NCBI RefSeq assembly: GCF_022201045.2
Contig: NC_068564.1
Location: forward strand, 29,355,001-29,419,000
Direction of reading: 5' to 3'
Length of the DNA: 64,000 nucleotides
Origin: Citrus sinensis
Taxonomy: Eukaryota; Streptophyta; Magnoliopsida; Sapindales; Rutaceae
Both the position numbers and the translations under genes were made by a program. Numbering within the stretch: the stretch's first letter is position 1; each line of letters begins with the position of its first letter. Below are positions 57,259-64,000 of this stretch, piece after piece. Below the pieces are notes generated by a model. That model saw nothing but the letters and a program-made list of their open reading frames with translations. It was not told where the DNA came from and did no database searches.

Positions 57259-57284
57259 CCCCCCCCCCCCCCCCCCCCCCCCCC
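57259..57284. repeat. Uninterrupted poly-C run (26 bases)
   Basis: Twenty-six consecutive C residues. The other strand is a G-run with G-quadruplex potential. Length may be unreliable because homopolymers of this size are hard to sequence. Confidence 0.9.
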
Positions 57285-59335
57285 ATATGACTCTTTTTCT
57301 TTTTCTTTCTCTTAATTAAGGCAATAACCAAGTTTAAAAACGTAACGAAACAAGAAAGGCGTTCCAACTCCCACTCTTCCACTTTAATCACTATGGATTC
57401 AGAAACAGTCAATGTCAGTTCGGCAGATCAAATTGGTAACTCAAAAACTCCCCATCGTCAATTCAATATGCAACAAACATCCGCTGTACGTGGAATCATG
57501 TTCAATTAGCCTCATTGGTTCTGATACCACTTGTTTATTCAAGTTACAGCTAGCATGTGTGCTGCAAGTGCATGCTATATCACAACAGTCGACAAGCTTT
57601 TGAATTTTGAACCGAGTTTTCATCAGTGTTGAGCCAAAACAACCAAAGGGTTTCCTCAGCCCCTTGCTTTTTAGCCAAATGGGCAGTAAATAATAAATGT
57701 ACAAGAAGAAGATGCAAATCGGGGACAAAAGGCCATCAGATATTGTAGAATCAAACGTCTTAAATATCAAGGCAGGTGGGTCCATATAGACCAGGACCAT
57801 TAAGAATTTAAAGACCTTCTACACTGATGAATATACGCATTATACATGAACATGATCCACCAACGGACGGATTGTATACAATAAAAGGTTGTAGACTTTG
57901 TAAGCTATATTATAGGTAGCCCTTAATTTCTGGTCACACGTCTTTATCTTTCATTTCTTTAGTTAATAGACTTCTTTCGCATGTCATGTCATACTCTTTC
58001 GTTTCTTCTTGAGCGAACAAGTTGGACTGCAAGTGCTCCGTTTTTTTAAACAGAGATTGCATCTGCACGTGCTACCGGCCACTGCTCTTTTAGTTCTAGC
58101 TTATGAATAAAAACAATACATTCTAGGGCATGGAAAAGACCTCCAGTGCTTGTTTAGAGTGACTAGCAGCACGAAGAAGTTGGAATTATATGCCAAATGC
58201 AGCTGCATGCTCAGCTGAGCAAGTCTAGTATATAGCCAAAGACATCCTGTGTTACAGGGAGGGAAGATAATTTCTTACCGGTTTGTTGGCAATGAAATTA
58301 TGCTGAGCTTTAAGCTTTTGAAACTTGATAAGAAGTTTCTCCCTCCAATCCAATAACTTGGACTGCTAGTCCATTACCATAGTACAGATACAGCCAGATA
58401 TCAAACAAGAATCTTGATTCAAACAAATTTGCTAAATCATTGAACCAATCAGCAATTGATGCATTTAGACAAGAGTACGCAGAAAACAGCTGCTAAGCCA
58501 TGAGTCAAATAAAAATGATTCTTGTCATCAGAATTTGCAGCAGAGTGCTCCAAGCGGGGAACATTGGAGCAGCCTACATTAATCTATCCTTCTCATATTA
58601 TCAATTTAAATATGCAAGTTCCCATTTGACGAAAAAATGGTCATAAATTTGTTAGACCTTAATGTATTAGACGACATAATTTCTGAAAACCAACCAGGTA
58701 TTATGCGTGGAAAAGTAAGTAGATATTTTTTCAACCAACAACACTACAAACGCCATTTAGTTTACAATGAGGTGTAACAGCCAAATATAGTAAAAAAGAA
58801 ATCACGGTTTGCCTGAATTCCTACCGAAGGAATATGCTTATCTTCTATCATCAAAATCAAACTACTACCAGAAGCAGGCATACAGTTGGAGTAAATAGTA
58901 ATTGCAACAAAAGAACCCAGTGGCCAAATATTATGCAAACCAAGCAGTATCTTCAGTTAAGTTTTCAGCGATCGCCATATCAGAAAGGCTTCTCATATTC
59001 TTGTGGTGGTGGCTGCTCCCATCCCCGCAAAAAGCCTACATAAAAATCATCAAAAACAATTCTTACAAGGGATGAATTAGAGCACCAAAATATGAGGAAG
59101 TCAAAAACTACATATGGTCAACAAGTACACTATCATCACAATCACCACAACAAAAGCATGATTCAACAAAAATTTGAACATTGCCCTATCTAAGAATAAA
59201 TAAAACCCAACACTAATACTAATTTTCTTTTCTTTTCTATTTAGCGAAGAAGATCCTACCATATTAGTGCAGAAACATAAATTCAACGCCAAAACTTTAA
59301 CAGGTCAAAAAACATAATGGACCAGTACTCGATCC

Positions 59336-59436
59336 ACTTGCCCCTAGGGGCTAGGCCAAGCAGTTTTCAAGTAGCTTTCTTTTGTTGGCCACCAAAGTTT
59401 GAATCTAGCAGAAGGTAGGGGCAAAAAAAAAAAAAA
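59336..59436 (+). mobile_element. tRNA-derived SINE-like unit with poly-A tail
   Basis: An A-box-like CTAGGCCAAGCAG (59351-59363), a B-box-like AGTTTGAATCT (about 59396-59406) and a 14-A tail (59423-59436) occur in the order of a tRNA-derived SINE. No target duplication was found, so the call is tentative. Confidence 0.4.
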
Positions 59437-59580
59437 ATCAATTGCCCACCGTCCAAAAATTTGAGCGTTAAAAAAAAAGAAAAATGGGTACTCCATCCAC
59501 TTAGTAGCAAACTTGGCATAAAAAAACAATGAAACAATTTGAGGGAAGGGTCTAAAGCAATGAAATGAAATCTCAGAGGT

Positions 59581-59962
59581 AAATCACCCAGCCCTCGCAC
59601 TTTACCAGCTAAGCTTGGCATAAAAAACCAGCTACATTAATCTGCACAGTACAGAAGTTCCAATCTGGTTTGAAGGGCTTCATGCCCTTCCCTTTAGATC
59701 ACCTTCAATAAGTTACCAAAATTCTAAAATCCCATCCACCACATTAACTAACCAATAACACTTCTCGCAAGCCAATAATCACCCGGCCCATGCTCTTTAC
59801 CAGCTAAAATTGGAATAAAAAACCACCTACATTAACTGCATGATACAGAAGTTACAACTGGTTCTAATGGCTTCCTGGGCATTCCCTTTAGATCAGCTTG
59901 AATAAGTTATCAAAATTCTAAAATCCCATCCACCATATTAGTTAACCCAATACACTTCTAGC
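59581..59962. repeat. Tandem duplication of about 190 bp downstream of the RG-rich gene
   Basis: Copy 1 (59581-59773) and copy 2 (59777-59962) share AATCACCC, TTTACCAGCTAA, AAAAAACCA, ACAGAAGTT, TTCCCTTTAGATCA and AAAATTCTAAAATCCCATCC in order. They differ by scattered substitutions and small indels. The second copy ends about 35 bases from the stop codon of the minus-strand gene, so it likely lies in its 3'UTR. Confidence 0.85.
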
Positions 59963-59996
59963 TACGCTGTAAATTCAAAAGAAAAAAAGCATGAAA

Positions 59997-62519
59997 TTAA
60001 ATATCTGGCATACTCAGTGGTATTTCTTCCAGGGACATGTATATTGAATCATCATCAGCAAGAGCCCCCTGAAACAACCAGTTAAAAACAATTGGTAATT
60101 AATCAGCCGTAATGAACTCAAGACATGGAATCTAGTGATGTAGTATTCATTCCATGATCAAACCGAAAAATAGGAAACTACATGCTCGTGCTGCAAGATT
60201 AAAAAATTAAACATTTAAAGACACTACAAATAGGCATCAAATTACGCCCAGCAGCCATCATGTTGCCTGGTGTTCACATTAAAAATGAGAAAGACCCTTG
60301 TTGAATAAATAACCAAAAGTCTTAGAAGACGGTGGCAATACCTCTCCATTGTGTAGGACCATCTCATTCTGAAGGGGATTAATATCCCCAGGTACTGGAG
60401 GACAATCTGGAAAAGTATTGAGTAACTGTGTGATTGTAAGCCCATCATAGTTATCCGGAACATCAAGAATTTGAGTGGAATTCTGTGTATTGTTAGGAAA
60501 ACCTTCCAAACTGGTAAACATAGTTTCGGTCCTGCATAAAGGAACAATTTATGTTCAAAAAATCAATATGGATTTCCAAAAGATTATAACACCATAATCG
60601 TGTATATTTGAGAAATGCACCAATGAAGTAACAGAGAAAACACAGGAGATAAGAGAAACATACTTTCTCTCTGAATTATCATTAGTCTTGTTTTCTTGGA
60701 CAGAATCATCCTCTAAATCAATTACTTCAATCGCCTTACAATCACTTTGACGTCTACTATATTCACTAACCATACTGGAATTACTCATGGACAAACCAAT
60801 ATCAACTGGCGTAGCTTCTCTTTTTGGAACAGAAGGGTACATGCGAGTTGGATCACTCTGATGATTCTCATTCAAGTCTGAACCTTCCATTAGATTAAGG
60901 TCACAAATCTTAAATGAACCAGGAAAAAGCTGTTTCTCTTCTGTGTACTCAACACAAGGTTCACCAATTCCCTTTTGAAATTGATAGTTATTAACTGAGC
61001 TCTCTTGATCAAAAGCCAGAATCACCTTTTCCTCAGGTGAAGCCGTTTCTTCTAGTGAAACTGCTTTCTTCTCACCCAAATTGGACATCCCAAAGTACTC
61101 ATCAGCCTTAGTAACCATTGATGGAAACCATTCTCTTAATTTTTTGGCTCCTTCCCTTGTATCATTATCTTCCATGGGTCGTTTTTCACCTCTCTCAATG
61201 ACCATAGAACTGGACCTCTGCAGATCTGACAGCTCCTGAACTGATTCCAGCTTGGTGTCATGCACGAAACCTCTATCTGGGAAAGATTGTGATCTTGCAC
61301 ATTTACCTTGATTGATACCAGAAGTAGAGCTTAATGCTCCCACAGACTCAACGGCCTGGATAGTCAGAGGTTTGGACATTTCAAAGTCGTTACACATTGA
61401 CTCTTGAGTTTTATTCGATGGCAAATCAGCAGCAGAAACATCTTCAACTAAGACCTCGGATCTTCTGGAAGGTTTGATATCAGAAGTGTTTTCATCATCA
61501 TTATTTGAAACCGAATCAGCCTTCAAGCCTTTATATGACAGTGAAGAGCGAGTTTTTGTGGGCACCTTGGCAAATTTACACAATGCTAGTAAATCATTAT
61601 TACTCTTGCGCAATGTATCACCTTCCTCAGCACAGTGCTTGATGGATGAGCCCTCCGTGTCATCCAGTTTCTCTGTTTCATCTTTGCAAGAAACATCCTT
61701 CAGCTCTCCAGTCTCCACATTCATGTTTGTTGATTCCACAGTTTTCCTGGAGAATTCACCATCAGTCTCTTTAAGTAAATCTTTTCCGTTGCTTGAAGAA
61801 CTCACTCGTGAGCCCATTACATCAAGGACATTATGCTTATCCGATTCAGCCTCTATGCTACCAGCTTCCTCACTTTTTGGTGCAAATCCACCCGTCCCAG
61901 CCTTCTGCAACCCATTATCAACATCTTTACCAAGACGTTGCTCCTCTTGATGCCCAGAATAAGAGTCATCATCACCCTCCACATCGGGGGAAATTTTATT
62001 TCTCTCTGACCATGAACCAGTCCTGCCATATTCTCTTCCCCAATCTGATCCGTAACTTCTGAAGGACCCTTTTCTCCTACCTTTCAAATAATTCCCCAAC
62101 CCCATTGAGTTATAATCATCTGGGTATCTTCTCCTACCAGACTCCACATCGGAACCAGAATTCCCAAGACGGGTAAGGGCTGATGTCCGACCTTCCGATG
62201 GAAGTTGCATACCATCTCCATCTAGTGACCTAAAATTACCATTCTGCGATTTGCCAGACAGTACACTGGAAGGCAGCAGTCCCTGCGAAACCAGATACTC
62301 AGCGGCAAGTCGACCTGCTTCCATGAAAATGTCACCCTTTCTTGGTGTGGGAGGCGGCGGCTGAAATGATTTAGGCTGGCCCTGGCCACGCCCAAACCCA
62401 CGGTTGAAGCCCCGGTATTCTGAATTGTAAAATCCACGGCCTCTAGCTGAAGCTTCTGGGCCCATGCCCATCCCTATTGACCTGTAGCCATTTCCAGGAC
62501 TCCGATGCCTAGCATGCAT
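59997..62519 (-). CDS. Uncharacterised plant protein with RG-rich N-terminus and SIM-like motif
   Basis: Three coding exons, 60664-62519, 60342-60531 and 59997-60068, join in phase at GT/AG borders to give 705 residues. I do not recognise a named family. The N-terminus is Gly/Arg/Phe-rich (RGRGFYNSEYRGFNRGFGRG, about 26-45), which suggests RNA binding or arginine methylation. A conserved-looking block, GDIFMEAGRLAAEYLVSQGLL, follows at about 62-82. A second RG region is near residues 145-170. The centre is long, acidic and Ser-rich and probably disordered. IEVIDLEDD (597-605) fits a SUMO-interaction motif with acidic flank. The two small C-terminal exons encode DNYDGLTITQLLNTFPDCPP and end SLEEIPLSMPDI. 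The start ATG lies about 22 bases after a possible leader-intron acceptor (TATATAG). A nuclear RNA-related role is inference only. Confidence 0.82.
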
Positions 62520-64000
62520 ATTGGTTGTTGCCTCAGAGTACCTATATATTCATGGTAATCAATTCAATTGTAAACCAACAATTTTCAAGAGCTACATGCA
62601 GTTCTTCAAAGTAAAGACTAACAAAGACCAACGTTTATGCTCCACAAATTTAAATTTCAAGGTCAAAAGGAATTAGATCAATCTTTAGCAATTATGTTAG
62701 AACTGGATTTTGCCACAGGGCATTTGTTATACTTTTGTCCACAGAACAGTGAAGATTCTATGATTTGTAAATCTCTCAGAAAGTCAGAACAACACACAGC
62801 CAACAGCCAAGCCTGTCTTTCTCACAAATAGAAATGTTCTCAACTACCACAAAATCAACTTGGTTCGGAATTACAGCTACACAAGCAAATTCCCAGCCAA
62901 ATTTCAACTTCAATAAAAATAAGTAAAACAGAACCCCAGAAGAAAATGTTCAGCTCAAGTCAAGGTCAACAAATGATAATTTGCATAAAAGCTTAAATGT
63001 CCAGTGTTTTAAAGATCAAATATAAACCAAATCCAAGAATTCAGATGAAAAGATCAGGGCCAATCTTGACAGTAAAAATCAAACCTCTATTTGTTCCTTT
63101 TTTTTGCTTGAATTGTATGGCTGGGTTTGTTTTGATTGAAGAATAAACAGATCCCAGCTCAAGTCTCTCTATAATTTCAGATCCAGTAGCTGAGATTACC
63201 ACATCCAGTCCTCCAAGTCAAACCCTAATCCCCTTCTTACATTAGCAAAAGAGTAAAGGCAACATTTTTTGGTCATCAGCAGCAACTTTCCAATTATGAA
63301 TGTCTTTTTGTTGCTTTCAGATAGCAAAAAAGGAAAATTTTCTTTTTCCCTTTAACTTTCTGGGTGCAAAGTGGCTGGCGGTGTTCGTTTTAAATTTGCG
63401 TTCAAAATTTCGTCTTCAAACTGATTCTGACCAGAAACACAGCAGAATTTGAACATGGGTTTCTCTGTTAATTCACTTGTTGAGATTTTTTTTTTCCTCC
63501 TTTTCATTCCATCCGCCAAGAAACGAGTGCCATGCCTTAACCAAACTTTTTTGACACAGCCACGCCAGCTCTCTAGCACGTGTGCACGCGCTCTCCATCT
63601 GTCATCTCCTTTAAGTATTTAGAAAATAAAATAACACTCGGCTCCCTAATTCGTTTTATTATTGCCATTTAGATTTTTAATGTTTTTAATTATTTATTAT
63701 AATCCCTTATGTCGTGATGTTATAATTTTAAGTTTTGAACTTTACTGTTTCGGGATAAATGTTTTTTTTTTTAAACTTATAATTTTGTTTTATATTTTGG
63801 GCGCGTTTAACACATTATATTGTATTACATTAATTGTATCATCTTATATAATTTATGGTGTATTGTATTGCGATTAAATTATAATACAATTTCATACTTG
63901 GTGCAATAAATTGAACTAAATATAATAATATTTGTATATCATTATTTTATAATATTATTTAATTTTTATTGGTTATGTTAAATTAACTATTTAATAATTT
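62520..64000 (-). promoter_or_regulatory. Leader and promoter of the RG-rich gene, then AT-rich DNA
   Basis: The 5'UTR probably extends to about 63230 and contains an intron. A CACGTG G-box (GCACGTGTGCACGCGC, about 63577-63592) lies further upstream. Beyond 63650 the DNA is AT-rich with no gene to the window end. Confidence 0.4.

Larger units (their letters stand above)
52300..59330. other. Seven-kilobase gene-poor intergenic region
   Basis: No supported gene on either strand. The open frame at 53202-53561 lacks any domain. Simple repeats are abundant and listed separately. GGGACACGTGTACG (about 55813-55826) and GCCACGTTT (about 55864) are isolated ACGT-core motifs without an adjacent gene. 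Confidence 0.55.

Overview
This is a plant nuclear window, almost certainly from a woody eudicot such as a rosid. The evidence is AT-rich intergenic DNA, GT-AG introns, eight protein-coding genes of plant-specific type (including a nuclear-encoded photosystem I subunit and a WIP-type KASH protein), two plant tRNA-Trp genes, many microsatellites and several MITE/SINE-like repeats. The species cannot be fixed from sequence alone; Citrus-like is my guess. There is no bacterial operon, CRISPR array or viral gene.

Layout, left to right. 1-1.66 kb: the 5' part of the F-box/actin-related protein gene ARP8 on the minus strand, running off the left edge. 2-9 kb: AT-rich intergenic DNA with a sharply bounded Mutator-type MITE. 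9-13.4 kb: a ten-exon WD40 gene (+). 13.8 kb: tRNA-Trp (-). 14.2-14.7 kb: intronless PSAG (+). 16.2-19.5 kb: an ARID-HMG box gene of HMGB10/11 type (+). 20.0 kb: a second, identical tRNA-Trp (-). 23.9-25.7 kb: an intronless four-finger C2H2 repressor-like gene (+). 28.1-30.8 kb: a WIP1/WIP2-type nuclear-envelope KASH gene (-). 32 kb: remains of a PIF/Harbinger transposase. 36.3-39.2 kb: an intronless TIR-NB-ARC-TPR (TNP) gene (+). 43.9-49.2 kb: a HAPLESS8-like gene (-). 50.6-60 kb: gene-poor DNA with MITEs, SINE-like units and simple repeats. 60.0-62.5 kb: an uncharacterised RG-rich gene (-).

The genes do not form one pathway. What links them is gene order. From memory of Arabidopsis locus numbers, ARP8, a C2H2 gene, WIP2, a TNP gene and HAP8 lie together on chromosome 5 (about At5g56180-56250), while HMGB11, PSAG and a WD40 gene lie together on chromosome 1 (about At1g55650-55680). 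This window carries both sets interleaved, so it looks like the unduplicated ancestral arrangement.

Exon boundaries were placed by hand from GT/AG sites, reading-phase continuity and family resemblance. UTR limits and start sites of transcription are inferred. No database search was run.
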